Shown here: in pieces, positions 21,963 through 34,678 of the stretch
How positions within the stretch are numbered: position 1 is the stretch's first letter
How the letters are laid out: every line of letters begins with the position of its first letter
The notes under the pieces: generated by a model
The model's database searches: none
What the model was told of the DNA's origin: nothing
The model's input: only the letters and a program-made list of their open reading frames with translations
Made by a program: the position numbers and the translations under genes
Source of the DNA: Podochytrium sp. JEL0797
Taxonomy: Eukaryota; Chytridiomycota; Chytridiomycetes; Chytridiales; Chytriomycetaceae
Assembly: GCA_027596195.1 (NCBI GenBank)
Contig: JADGJG010000047.1
Span: 1-60,426 of the forward strand
DNA length: 60,426 bases
Reading direction: 5' to 3'

Positions 21963-24900
21963 ATGATCATGATGCCACCCACGCGTTCTTCGCCATCGGA
22001 AGTATCTGATTCAGAATCAGCTACAGATCTACAGGCCGTGATCGCAGAAACCCCGCATAGCGCGATGCAGCAAAGTGTTCGAGTGGCCGTCCGCATACGC
22101 CCTTCCACAGTTTCCGGAACAAACAGCGTGATTCCACGCGATTCAAAGACGATTGACATTGTCAACCCTTCAAATCCAGACCTTCAACAACAGAGTCATG
22201 GACATGCAGGAAATGCGGCTGTGCAGGCAGCTTCTGACATTTTGTGGGAGTATGATTCAGTATGGGGGGATAACTGCAATCAGGTCTCTTCCAAATTCCG
22301 ATTCTTTGGCTATTTTTCTTATTGGCTTGGAATAAATTAGGAGGATCTGTTCAAGGCAGAAGTAGTCCCTCTTGTGGATGCCTTCGTCAAGGGTTTCAAT
22401 GCGACACTGTTCGCATAGTAGGCATTTCAATAGTTTAAAAAACGCGTTAATCTGACGGCTTCTAATAAAAACCCAAAACCCAGTGGACAGACGGGAAGCG
22501 GAAAGACTTTCACAATGGGAACTTCGATCCAGGACGCTGGAATTAGTTCTCCAACAAAAAAGCAAAGCCGCCCTCCTGCAAACAGCAGTGGGAGATCCAC
22601 CCCAACACCAAGTGGATCCAGATTGAATTCGAATTCGGCTTTATCCTCGCCTTCCAAATCTCGAAGCACGGCTGGGATTGGGGCAAATATGCTCCAATCC
22701 AACGCGACAACGGCGATCGCTCCAATCTTAACCGACTTTTCACTCCTTACGTTAACAAGTGGCATGATTCCACGAGCGATACACCAGATTTTCGAAAACA
22801 TCAACGAAATCCGCAATCGCCAGCAAGGGGATGCCGAATCCCAAAAGTATCTCACTCACACCATCAAAGTCACCTTTTTGGAACTCCACAATGAAGAATG
22901 GGTGGATTTGTTGAAAGACACAAGGTCTGCAGATTCAGGAAGCGCATTTGGGAAACGTGTCCAAACACCTTCAAAAAGTTTTGGCGGTGAGAGCAATGAT
23001 GGGATCTCCATCCGAGAAGACAAGAATGGTCGAATGTGTATTCATGGAGCTGCATCTGCTGTGGTCGAGAATGCAGAAGCGGCTTTGAAGTATGTGGAAA
23101 TTCGTTTCTAGAAAAGAACACTCATTTTCTTCCCCAGATTGCTGGCCAAGGGATCAAAGCTTCGAGCAACCGCTTCAACCAATATGAATGAGACTTCTTC
23201 CAGATCGCACGCCATCTTCTCACTCTCTCTCACAACGACTCAAACAAGTCAGACACTGCTGTGGGACGCGTCAAAGCAAACTCCAGGCGGACTCACATTC
23301 ACATCCAAGTTTCATTTTGTGGACCTTGCTGGCTCAGAAAGGGTACAGTTCATACGCTCTCTTTCTTCCCATTCTGACATTCCAACAGCTCAAACGAACC
23401 CAAAACACGGGCGACAGAAAAGCCGAAGGAATCTCCATCAATCAGGGACTTCTTGTTTTGGGAAGAGTCATCAACTGCCTGACTGAAACAAAATTATCTG
23501 AATCGGAATCTCCGTCCGCTGTGGTTCCATACCGTGACAGCAAATTGACTCGGTTTTTGCAAGACAGTTTGGGAGGCAACAGGTAACTTTGAATCTTGGA
23601 TCCACTGCATCACAGTATAGCAAATTAACCTCCGCATCGTATAGTAAAACCGTAATGATCGCCTGCGTCAACCCAGAACCACTTTCCCTCAACGAAAGTA
23701 TAAACACGCTCAGATACGCGTCACGCGCACGAGGAATCCAAAACAAATCTCGCCTAACAATCGACACATCGACCTCCGCAGCAGAAATTCTTCCTCTCCT
23801 GAACGAAATCGAAAACTTGAAAAACCAGATTGCCGAATCCGCATTGGGAAGCGTCACGCGGGATGAGACGATGGTTTTGATGCAGGATACAATCAGCCGA
23901 TTAGAGGAGGAGAAAATATCTGACACGAAAAAGTGGGAGGTTGCTTGCTCCGATCTTGCCGCTCGATCAGAAGAGTGCGACGAACTGCGACGAAAAACTC
24001 AAGAACTGAATGAGGCAACATTAGAGACTGCGGAGTTAAAAGATGCACTGGCTTCAAGCATGACAAGCATTGCTGAGCTCGAGGCAAACAATTCTGGCCT
24101 GCAAATTTATTTAGATACATGTAGGCTCGAACAACAAGAATCGAAAACAGCATTGTTGGCCGAAAACGCGAGACTTCAAAGTGACATTGCCCAGCTCGAA
24201 TTATCTTACAAATCTCTGAACGAGTCATATAGTGCTCTTGAAGGGCGGCTTGCAGAGTCGGATAGTTTGAACAACTCCTATCAGCAAACAGTTTCTTCAC
24301 TCGAAGCAAAACTCGCCGGGGCTGACCAAGCGCTCATCCAATCAACTGTAAAAGCCAGCAACGTTCAATTAGAAATGGACACTCTCAAAACTCTTCATGA
24401 ATCGAAAATTTCGGAGCTCACCCTTGACGTTGATCGAAAAACTTCAAAACTCAAATCTCAGCTACAGATTCTTCAGTCCCAATTGAAAACATCCGAATCT
24501 GAAAGAGATCGACTCAACGCAGTAATTCATCAACAGCAGCTCGAAATCGACGCTCTGAAAAATAAAGTTCCGGAACTGGAAGCAAGTGCAATTGCTCACG
24601 CCACCTGTGAGCATGAAATTGAGACTTTGGTGCAACAAGTCGGTAATCTGCAGGGCCAAGTGCAGGAGTCCGAATCTGTTCAAAAAGAGCTCACCAAAGC
24701 ACGCTTTGAATTGACACAACTGCAGACGCAAACGCACTCGCTGCAGGAGCAAAAAAGGGACCTTTCAAACCAGTGCAAAGAAATGGCGAAAATGAAAATC
24801 GAGAAAGAGCAGGCCGTCGAAGAATGCAGATCTCTTCAATTGAGTTTGCAGAGGCACACCATGCAGACGCGCACTGATGAACAAGAAATGAAAGATGTCA

Positions 24901-25364
24901 AGTCAGAGGTGCATACTCTGAAGAGTCAAATGCACTTGGAGAAAGAACAGAATCGAACACATGTCGAGAATTTGGAGACAAAGATTGCTGAGCTCAAAGT
25001 TCGAGAAGGCGTGCTTGAGGTCAATGTGCTGACGCTTCTTGGGGAGAATACAAATATGAAAGAGGCGTTGAAGGATAAAAGCGGGTGCGTTGCTGTCGCT
25101 GCCGAAGGAATTGCTGAGGAGGAGAAACCGAGGGGCTCCGGCGGGCAAGTGATTTCCAATCCAGTTCCCACCGATGACATGTTTTATCGCTGGTGCACGT
25201 CCTCCTCCGGAAAGAGAATGAATCTGGTGCAAATGCGATTGGCCGAGTACAACGCGCTTAAAACCGGACAAAAGGCGGAAGGCGATCAGCAAGACGAACA
25301 GCTTGCTGCGCGTTATCAACACCTCGTGAAAACCGTGAAAAATGTCCAGGAGTTGTTTGAATAA
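21963..25364 (+). CDS. Kinesin-4 family motor protein
   Basis: A multi-exon motor gene. Motor motifs are [11 protein letters not shown]-loop [15 protein letters not shown] (split by an intron after TTCGCATA), switch [14 protein letters not shown], switch [10 protein letters not shown] and [20 protein letters not shown]. The last block and [18 protein letters not shown] are typical of kinesin-4 (KIF4/KIF21) rather than kinesin-1. An insert of about 75 residues, rich in Ser/Pro, lies between TFTMG and [11 protein letters not shown]. The rest (23760-25150) is predicted coiled coil, and a conserved-looking end reads [14 protein letters not shown]. Kinesin-4 motors act on microtubule plus ends in spindle midzones and cilia. 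The start at 21963 gives [10 protein letters not shown]; later in-frame ATGs are close by. It converges on the giant coiled-coil gene with 49 bp between the stops. Confidence 0.88.
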
Positions 25365-25413
25365 GACAAAATGAGAATCAAATAATAATATTTTTTACAC
25401 AATATTTAAATGA

Positions 25414-28400
25414 TCAGAAAAAGAAACCACGTTTTTTCGCATCCACATCCTTAATAGTTTGATTAGAGGTTTGAAGCGCCTCCAACTTGTGCATGAGCAT
25501 CTCGTTTTGCTCAATCAACACATCCCGTTCTTCACTCATTTTCGCCACTTGCTCAAACGCGTTCTTGACCATGATTTGCATGTCCGAGTCGTCCACGCTC
25601 AGTTTCCTTTCACTTGAAGAGTTCAGCTGATCCTTCAAACTGCTAATCATGTCCTCAGCCGCTTTGAGCTGGTCGAAAATGTGCACGTTCGTGGTCTTGA
25701 GGTTAACTACTTGCTCTTGAAGCGCCGAAATTTGATCTGACTGCGGGGATTCGTGACAGTTCTCGAGCTCCTCTTCACTCTCCGAAAGCCGTGTCTCCAA
25801 CTGGATAGACTTCTCCGCGCTGCTCCCCAACGCTGATTCGAGACCGGCAATCGTGTGTTGCAGTTCGGAAATCTGGGCGCCAAGAATTTCCTTTTCTTGC
25901 TGCGAGGTGTTGACCTCTTCGGTCAACTCGCGAATTACTGATTCCAATTCCAGAAGTTCATCCGCGCTGGAGGAACTCACAGCGATGGAAGATGGCGTCT
26001 CCGCTCGCAATTTCAGTTCGGCTTCGAGCTCGGCTATTCGAACCTCCAACTTCGAAATAACAAGCTGGAGTGCAGCCTCTTGCTTTTCGAACGGGTCGTC
26101 AAGTTCCGCGCAAGAAGGAGAACTTCTTGTGGAAACGCGAATGGCTCGAAGCTCTTGCTGAAGTTCCAAGAATTGAGCAGAAAGAAGGATCTGGAACTCT
26201 GCCTCTCTCTTCGCCAGAAGCTCGCGGGTATGAGTCGACTCCTCTTCCAAGACAACGTTTGTGCTGCTCGCCAGTAGCAACTCGGCTTGCGCCTCAAAGA
26301 CTTGTGACTCGAGTCGTGAAATGGAAACTTGGACCTCGGCTTCGCGGTGGCTGATTTGGGAAGCGGCGGAATCGAGCGCAATCGATGCTTTCGCGTTGGC
26401 TTCACGAAGCTCGTGTTGAAGTTCAGTGAGTTGTACAGCCAAAAGCGCCTCGAATTCAGCTTCTCTTTGTGCAAGAATTTCTTGTACTTGCGGGGACTTG
26501 GTGACGTTGGTGTCCAAGGAACTGGATGCTTCCTGAAGCTCAGAAATTCTAGACTCCAGGGCTGCAATAACAGAGTGGAGCTCCGCCTCTCGTTCCAGGA
26601 AATCGGCGCGCTCTGGGTTCAGTTCAACAGCATCACGTTTGGGACTTGAGGCATGAAGCTCAGCTTGGAGCTCGACCATTTGAGCAGCCATCATCCGCTC
26701 AAACTCAGCCTCCCGTCGAGCCAGTTGATTCCGAATGGCAGAAGACTCTTGTTCCAACGAGGTGTTAACGGTGCTAACGCGTCGCAGCTCCTCATGCAGT
26801 CGCGTGACTTGACTTTCGAGCACCGAGATGGTTTTTCGTGGTGGTTCGACTTCCGACTCAAGCTCTGGCACTGGAATTTCATCGACAGATTCGGCAGACT
26901 CCAGCTCCCGAGCAGCACCGCTGGGACTCGTCGCGCGAAGCTCCGCCTGAAGCTCAACCATTTGAGCCGCCATCATGCGCTCAAACTCTGCTTCCCGCCG
27001 TGAAAGTTGATTCCGAATGGCAGATGCTTCTTGCGCCAAAGTCGTGTTGGTTGTACTCACGCGTCGCAACTCCTCGCGCAGCTGCGTGACTTGACTCTCG
27101 AGAACCGAGATGACTTGGACCGGAGCTTCTTCGACAGACTCAGTGGATTCATACTCCACAAAAGCGCGGTTGGGACTTGTTGCACGAAGTTCGGATTGAA
27201 GCTCGGCCAACTGTGCAGCCAAAGCGCGTTCGAATTCGGCCTCCCTCTGGGATAAGCGGTCCCGAACAGCAGATGATTCCCGTCGCAGCTCATGATTGGT
27301 TTTACTGACGGCTTTCAGTTCCTCTTGCAACTGCGTGACTTGAGTCTCCAGTTTGGAAATGTCAACCCGCGGTTCCATCTCAATCAGGTCTGGAGTGGCA
27401 ACGCGAACATCCCGCGAAGCGGCAGCAGTTTCTTGGAGTTGTTGGAGCTGGGAAGTCACAAGCAGGAGCTCTTGTTGTCGCTCCTCGAGCAGTTGACGAG
27501 TTTCGAGTGATTCGTGCTCCAGCATGGCCAACTGATTCTCGAGGCTTTCAACCTGATTCAAATTTCAGATTTTTTCTCCGAAACCCATATCAAAGACTTT
27601 CGGGCTCACCTCATCATCGGTCTTCGAAAGAAAAGATTCCCGCAACGAAACCGCGCCAGAAACTTCAGCAGCCAGGCACTCCACCTTCAACCCCTGCATA
27701 AGATACAACGCCTCCAACTCCCTCGTCCGTCCACAACTCGCATCCAGCGCCACCCCAAGCACCACCACCCGCTCCCGCAACATATCCAACTCCTCCACCT
27801 GCTCATCCAAATAATCCCTCAACACCATCCCATTATTCACTTCCGATTCAAGGTCCTTGATTTTGAAAGCGCGCGTTTGTGACTCAATGTCCAACTCTAC
27901 ACTCCGCCGTTTGGTGACCTTCAAGTTCGTTTCCAACTGAATGCAACGCGCCGTCTGCGTTTGCAACTCCACCGCTTGTCGCTCAAGTTGCCGCTGCAGC
28001 GATTCAATCTCCAACACCGCCACATCGACTTGCTGCAACAGACTTTCCACCACGGATTCAAGCTCAGTACGTTTCGGATCCACGAACGAAACAGCACGCG
28101 ATCTCGTGGGACTCGTAGTCGCAGTAGAGGCAGCAACCACAGCACGCTGCTGTTGCTGCGCTTCCGTCAATTGAGCCTCCAAGTCCGCATACGCGCGTCG
28201 AAACTCGGCTTCACGTTGCTCAAACTCATCAAACGTTTGCACCGCTTCAGAGGTAGCAACACGCAATTCTTCGACAATCTCCGCGTTGGCCGTTTCCAAG
28301 TCTTGAATCTGCGTGGAGTTGAGGTCGATGATCAGCACCTCCACTAAAACAACGAAACCCAAAATAACTAACCTGAATCATCCACTCCCCACTCCGCCCT

Positions 28401-31400
28401 TCCACCCTCCCCGCCTCCTTCTCCAACCACTCCAACTTCACCCCCAACACCAAATACCGCGCCTCCAACCCCCGAACTTCGTCCCGACTCGCCTCCAACC
28501 GCAACTCCGCCGCCTTCCCCTCTTCCCGAATCGCCTCATTCTGCTCCTCCGATGCAGATAACGTGGAAAACAGGATATGGACCCAGGATTCGATTTGCTC
28601 GAGTGCAGAGAGTGTTGTGAGTGTTTCTGATACGGAAGCGTGTGTGGCGGTGGCGAGGGTTGAGTGGAGGGTGTGGATGGCGGTTTCGATGGGTTCGAAG
28701 GATTCCGAAGCGGGTGTGACAGGAATAGCGGGAGGAGGTGAGGTGGATTCGGTTGAGGCAGCGGGATGCTTCTTTGAGAATTTTATAATTTTAGCTGTCG
28801 CGGATTGAAGTGTTTGTTTTTACCTCGCCAGCATTGATGACGGCCTTTGAGCCCTTGCCGACGGGCCTCAGCGAAGCAACCGAGCCTTCGAGCGATGCAG
28901 AATCTGGACCCCTCACATTATTCAACTCAAACTCAAGCTCGTCCATCTGCGAAGTGAAAAACTGTCAACAAAAGCACCCACCTCCCACCCACGAAGAACA
29001 AGCCAACTCACGTATTTATTCGCCTCTCCCAAATCAAGCAACGCATCCGTCAACTTGGCTTCGGAATCGTTGAGCCGCTCGTTCAAGTGCTCAACGACTG
29101 TTTTCAAGTTGGTAATTTCCGACTGCAACAGGCCCGACGTGATGCGTTCTTTGTCGAGCAATTCATTGGCTCCAGCGAGAGCCCAGACCTGAAATATGAT
29201 GACAGACACGTTAACAAAACTGAGGGTGGTGGGGGCTCGGTCAAGGTACCTCTTTCGCGGAAGATTCAAGCTTTTCTTTCAATTGCTGAATCTCAGCTTC
29301 CTTGTCCACAGACGATGAAGAGCCCTCCTGTTGCAACTCAGCGGCCTTGAACACCTCGTTTTCTTGGTCCAAACGATCCACCTTTTCAAAAACCACAAAC
29401 GTTTAAATTCCGCCAACCGTTGATAAAAAACAATAACTTCGAGCCTCACCGCTTCTCTCAATGCATCAATCTGAAGTTGCGACGCCTTGAGCTTCGATTC
29501 GTATTCTTCCCGGAGTTTGCCAACTTGTTGGGCGTCGGGGGACGCGGAAGCGAGCTGCGATTGGGAATCATCCGCGCGGTCCGAGGACACGTTGAATAAG
29601 GAGATGATGTTGAGAAGTTTGGAGTTTTTGCTCTCGAGCGCGAGAATCTGGATATCCACAAAATCGCGTTAACCAAACAATAAAACTGTGCAAACCAAGC
29701 GGTACTCCTCACCTTTTCCCTCGCCTTTGACAACGCGTCCCGATTCTCACTCGTCTCCTCCGCGTCCTCCCCTTCCACGTCCGCAACATCATCAATTCCA
29801 ACCGTCAAGCTCATTTGAGACCGCAGCTTGTCGAAATCGCGTCCCAACTCGAGTTTGGCTTTCTCTACGTCCCGCAGGCGCTCAATGAGTCCGACAAACT
29901 CTTCATTCGAACCCGAGAGTTGCGTTTCCAATGCGGTGCGGGAGTCTTCGAAGGATTTCATTTCTTCCTTGAATCTGTATTTCGAGAAGCAGGCAGTGAG
30001 AATTCTGAGCAAGAGATCCCCCAGAGAAGCAAGTGAAAATATAAACCTCTCCTGCTCAGCCTCACTCTCCTCCACCAAAACCCGCACCCTCTTCTCTAAC
30101 ACCACAACCTTCTCCTTCATCTCATCCACAAGCCCTTGCGTCTCTCCATTCGTGTCCTCCCAGAACCGCACCTGCTCCTTCAACTCCTTCACCGCCTCCT
30201 TCAACCCCCGATTCTCAACCCCACCAGCCTCCACCTGCTCCCCCAACACCCTCACCTTCCGATCCAACTCCCTCTTATCCTGCATAGCCGCCATCAACGT
30301 CACCTCCAACCTCCCCTTGGCCGCCTTCAAAGCCTCCACCGACACACCACCACTTCCCCCCTCCACATTCCTCTCCATCTGCTCCCGAATCTCATCCATC
30401 CGCTTCCCATACTTCTCCTTCACAGCCTTCACCTCCTTCCCCCTCAACTTCCTCTCCGCCTCCACCGCCGCCTCAGCATTAAACAACTCAGTCAACATTG
30501 AATCCCGTTCATCATCAAACGCGAGCCGCAAAGTATCCAATTTATCCTTCAACTCTTTCCTCTCAAGACCCCACCGCTCCTCAACGCCACGGAGGTACGT
30601 CTCATGCTGGATCTGCATCGCGTCGCATCGGAACTCGGCGTCTTCGTATTCCGTTCGGGTTTGCGCGAGTTCGGATTGAAGCGCCGACACGGTTTCTGTG
30701 AGGGTTGCAATGGAGGTTTCGGCGGTTTGGAGGCGGTGGAGGAGTGTGTGTTTGGATTCCGGCGCGGTTGTGGCGGTAGTGGATGTCGGAGAGGTGATGG
30801 AAGATTCGTGGAGAGTGAGGAGTTTGCGTTCGAGGGTGTGGAGTTGGGAAGTGCGACGGTGAAGGGTTTGGAGGAGCTCGGCGGTGGGTTCTTCCGGAAT
30901 CGTAGTAGCGGTTGGAGTCGCGGAAGTCGACCGCACCTTCCGTTCCAAAGATCCCATCAACTGCGCAATCTCGTCGTCTTTGTCCTTCAAGAGCTCGACA
31001 AACGTGGCCTTGACTTCATCCAACTCCATCTGTTTCACGGTTTCCAGCTCCACCAGCGACATGCGGAGCGCCGTGACGCGTTTGGTCGTGTTGACACTCG
31101 CAACAGAAACCACGCTTCCCCTATCCCCACGCAGCTTTCTCAACTTTCCATCGCGTTCCCTCACCTCCGCCTGACTCTGCACCAATCGATTCTCCGCCTC
31201 TTTCAGATTCACCTCCAAATTCAACATCCTCCTCTCCTTATTCCCCAGTTCCGTCTTCATACTGCCCACCATCGTTTCCAACGCCTGAATCTTGGCCTGA
31301 GAAACTTTCATCCCCTCCCCCAACGCAGCACACCGCCCCGCCATCAAATCATACTCCTCTTGCAGAGACTCCAACTCCTCTTCCGCCATCGCATTCGAAT

Positions 31401-31965
31401 CTCGTATCGTTTGATCCAACGCAGGGGACCCCGCCGCGGCAGAAGAACCCTGCTGCTGCTGCTTCCTCACCATACGCGTCAACTCCTCCTCCTGCTTCTT
31501 CACCCTCACCTCAAGCTCCCTAACTCTCGCCTCAGCAGCCTGCTGCCCCTGAACCGCCAACATTTTGGAATCATGATGCGCCTTGACGGTTCGCGCCCAC
31601 ATTTGCATCTGTGAGGAATCATCGGTGGGTGTTCCCACGCGTTCCGGGGGTGTAGTCGGCGTTCCAGCGCGAGGCGTGCCAGTGGGTGTCCCCACGCGAG
31701 GCGTACCAGTTCCACCTCCAAGATTAGTAGTGTTGGCACCTCGAGACGGTACAACCCTCCTCTGCGAAGGTACGATACTGCTCGCGCGTGGTGAGATACC
31801 GCGCGCGGGGTTGTTGGAAAGCGGGCTTGGCGACGCGGTGCGGTCGGAAGTGGCAGTAGAAGTGGTTGGTTTCGGGGCGGAAGAGGAGGGGGTGGAGATG
31901 GATCGGGTGCGGGGTGGTGGTGGGGCCGGGCTTGCGGATGTCGGCGGCGGCCGTTGTTCGGCCAT
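25414..31965 (-). CDS. Giant coiled-coil protein (about 2,000 residues)
   Basis: Roughly ten exons join in frame on the minus strand. The N-terminus (MAEQRPPPTSASPAPPPPRT) is a disordered Pro/Ser/Thr region with a GTP-rich run (PRVGTPTGTPRAGTP). From about 31600 nearly everything is heptad coiled coil, broken by short Ser/Pro loops. The C-terminal exon holds about five copies of an 85-residue coiled-coil unit, listed separately. No motor, GRIP, FHA or other head domain is visible. Length and build recall centrosomal/rootlet or Golgi scaffolds, but I cannot name the family. Exon joins were checked by phase, for example SKTDDE|VESLENQL and LGEANKY|MDELEFEL. One intron at 28339-28372 is only 34 nt. 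Whether the gene is one unit or two is not proven, but no stop interrupts the joined frame. Confidence 0.7.
26058..27363 (-). repeat. Five tandem 85-residue coiled-coil repeats
   Basis: Each unit runs [I/V]SxLESQVTQLxEEL, then SSAIRNQLxRREAEFERMMA, then AQMVELQAELRATSP, then an acidic linker. Unit lengths are about 84, 94, 87, 82 and 88 residues; units two and three are nearly identical over 60 residues. A degenerate sixth copy follows. They point to unequal crossing-over within the gene. Confidence 0.8.
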
Positions 31966-32258
31966 TGTTCGGTTTGTTGCGACTGGGTGAAAAAATCTAT
32001 TTTCGCGTTTGTTTGGGGGTCGTGTCTTTCATTCGGGGTGGTGATGGCAAGGTTGCAGATATCATGGCAGCGGCGTTCGATACCAGTTCTCGCCAATGGA
32101 GAGAGTTGAAGAGGAAAAGAGAAAGGGAACCCACGTCGGCTTGATTACAAATCGCTGATGATTCCCCGCTGATCGCAAGTGCCGAAGAATTAATGCACGC
32201 GATATGCACGCGAATTTCGAAAGAATGCTTTATTAATCTACTACTCTGGTTGGATGGT

Positions 32259-32852
32259 TTACGAACTCCGCATGTACGCATCAATAGCGGCTGAAAACGC
32301 GGCAAATCCCACACACCCCGTGGCCATCGCGGCAGGCCCAGACTTGGCTGCCAACACGGCACCCGTAATACAGCCTGCCGAGACGCCATTGTAAATGTCA
32401 TTCTTTGCGCGGAAGGTTTCAATCACACACTCTGTGCCTGAAAAGATAGCACCCACAACGGCAAAGTTCTTTGCAGATGAATAGGAGCGCTGGCCCATGT
32501 CTTTGAGGGTGAGACGCATCTGCTCCTTGGTGCTCTTTTTGGTAAATTCTTCCATGTTTGTGGTAGTGTCCATGGAGCTAAGATCCGATGATCAAGGTTG
32601 ATGGTGATCGTGGAGAGAATGCGATCAAGAGAGCAAGGGATCAATACCACTACTGTAAACAATGAGTAAACTCACTCACCTCATAAACATGCCAAACACT
32701 CCTCCAAGTGCAAATCCTGCGCCCAGCGCAAACACGCCCTTGAAGGGACACGACTCGGTCACCAGACTCATCTGCATCTGCTGCGTCGGATCCAGGCCGC
32801 CCTCTGCTGCCGCTTCGAAGCCCTTGGCAAAATCACTCGGGTCGGTGGACAT
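32259..32852 (-). CDS. TIM22: Tim22, mitochondrial inner-membrane carrier translocase
   Basis: Two exons. Exon 1 runs [19 protein letters not shown] to [12 protein letters not shown]; exon 2 holds the Tim17/22/23 family core: [38 protein letters not shown] and [15 protein letters not shown]. These match yeast Tim22 closely (SAKNFGMIGFIYSGVECTIE and [10 protein letters not shown]). About 160 residues, four membrane spans. Tim22 inserts metabolite carriers, such as SLC25 proteins, into the inner mitochondrial membrane. The intron is about 100 nt. The start codon lies 29 bp from that of the divergent XAP5 gene. Confidence 0.93.
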
Positions 32853-32881
32853 TTCGAGAAAAGAAAACTTCGAGAAATCTG
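32853..32881. promoter_or_regulatory. 29-bp gap between divergent start codons (TIM22/XAP5)
   Basis: Only 29 bases separate the two ATGs, which read outward. Core promoter elements of each gene must therefore overlap the other gene's 5' leader or coding exon, unless the true starts lie further downstream. Both N-termini match their families, which supports the given starts. Confidence 0.6.
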
Positions 32882-34384
32882 ATGGCCACACAGAAAGGTT
32901 CCGCCGCAGAGGGACAGCGAGCCATGGCTCTAGAGAAGCAGAGAGAGAACATGTACGAAGACATCCGCAAGCAGAAGGACAAGATCTCAAAGGTATCATC
33001 CACCTTGCTGTCAAACAACCAAACCTGAACATCCAACCAGGATGCTGAAGTTCGCATCGGCAAGGACAAGTTTGTTACCCAGACCGACTCGGTGCAGTCA
33101 GAACTCATCAAACACACGGGTACCGCTTGCTCTTGATTGTCTCCGCTTCTTACCGCTTTCCTCCGCAGTCGGCCTCGTCAAACTCGAAGATTTCCAGAAA
33201 ATCAAGGAATCCTTGCACAAAAAGCGTCAAGAGGAAATCGAACGCGGCCTGTCAGCCACAGCATCCACATCGACAAAGAAACGCAAGGACAAGACAAACA
33301 AGGCAAAACTGTCCTTTTCGTTCGACGATGGGGACGAGGCCGAAGATGCTCCCGTCGGTGCGTTTCACTACCGCGTATTGCGTATTCAACCTGCATATCC
33401 TGTTTGATGATGACCGAATTAGTATTTGGATGACCTTGGCGTCTTGGAATTCTGGAAAAAAAAGTCGCTGGAGCGCGGTTTTTTCCTTTCGGGTGATCTG
33501 CGCACCGCCTTTTTGCTCGAGATTCTGTTGTGGCGCCATTCTCGTGAATTGCAAATCTTCTCACTGAAACCACCTTCCTCGCATTCCCCCACCCCCCCCC
33601 TCGGTTTATGCCACTTTCGTATGCCAACTCAACCCCAACCTTACCTCCACCCACCCAGAAAAGAAAATCAAAGCAACCAAAAACCCCTCCGTCGACACCT
33701 CCTTCCTCCCCGACGCAGCCCGCGAAGCCGCCGAACACCACCAACGCCAACTCCTCAAACTCGAATGGCTGAAAGCCCAAGACGCCATCAAAGCACAGAC
33801 TATGACTATCACGTATTCGTACTGGGATGGAAGCGGGCACCGCACTTCGGTGGATGTCAAAAAGGGGGATACGGTAGGCCAGTTTTTGGAGGCTGTGAAG
33901 GGACAGTGGGATGAATTGAGGGGGGTGAATTCGGAGAATTTGGTGTATATTAAGGAGGATTTAATTATTCCGCATGTGAGTTAATTTTTTTGATTTCGCT
34001 GTTGCTGCATGCATTTTTTCCCCTTCCCACATCCTCTGACCTTCGCTTGTCATCTCCAATAGCACTACACCTTCTACGACTTCATCATCAACAAAGTCCG
34101 CGGCAAATCAGGCCCCCTATTCGCTTTTGACGTGCACGACGACGTGCGGTTGATCAACGACGCGCGTGTCGAAACAGAAGAGGTTCGTTCCTCCCATCTT
34201 CCATCACTGACAAGCTAATTTTCCTCCACCCATCCTCAACCCACAGTCACACGCCGGAAAAGTGGTTCAACGCGGATGGTACGAAAAGAACAAGCACATT
34301 TTCCCAGCATCGCGGTGGGAGGTGTTTGATCCTTCCAAGGAGTTCACCAAATACACTATCAAAGATTTGAATAAAAACAAGTGA
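32882..34384 (+). CDS. XAP5/FAM50 family nuclear protein
   Basis: About six exons from [20 protein letters not shown], matching the FAM50A start (KGAASEAGRAMHLMKKRE). Later blocks are [93 protein letters not shown] and [19 protein letters not shown]. These follow FAM50A in order and nearly residue for residue. XAP5 proteins are nuclear and tied to splicing and chromatin; in Chlamydomonas XAP5 controls flagellar gene expression. The intron at about 33359-33655 is near 300 nt, unusually long here; a skipped exon inside it cannot be excluded but none resembles the family. Confidence 0.93.
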
Positions 34385-34678
34385 ATGGAGCGTGTGTGTG
34401 GATCAATGTTAGTTTTGACGTTTGACGTCCAGTATTTGAATTGTTTGTTCAATGGGGCATTGTGGCAACATAATGATATATTGTCAATCTGGGGAAGACG
34501 TGCGCGAGCGTCCAGAGATTTCCATTCGTTTTGCCACAACCCGCAAATAGCAATAAATTGTCAGGTGCTCAAAAACTGCCCACGAATCTCTGATTCCACG
34601 ACCACTCGGATACTCCAAACAACAGAAGCATCAATCTGACCCAAAAGCATACACATACGTCACCCATACATACGCGTT

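Noticed and set aside
30136..30501. Leu/His/Pro-rich open frame opposite the giant coiled coil
   Set aside because: Typical antisense composition of a Lys/Glu-rich coiled coil, with no conserved blocks.
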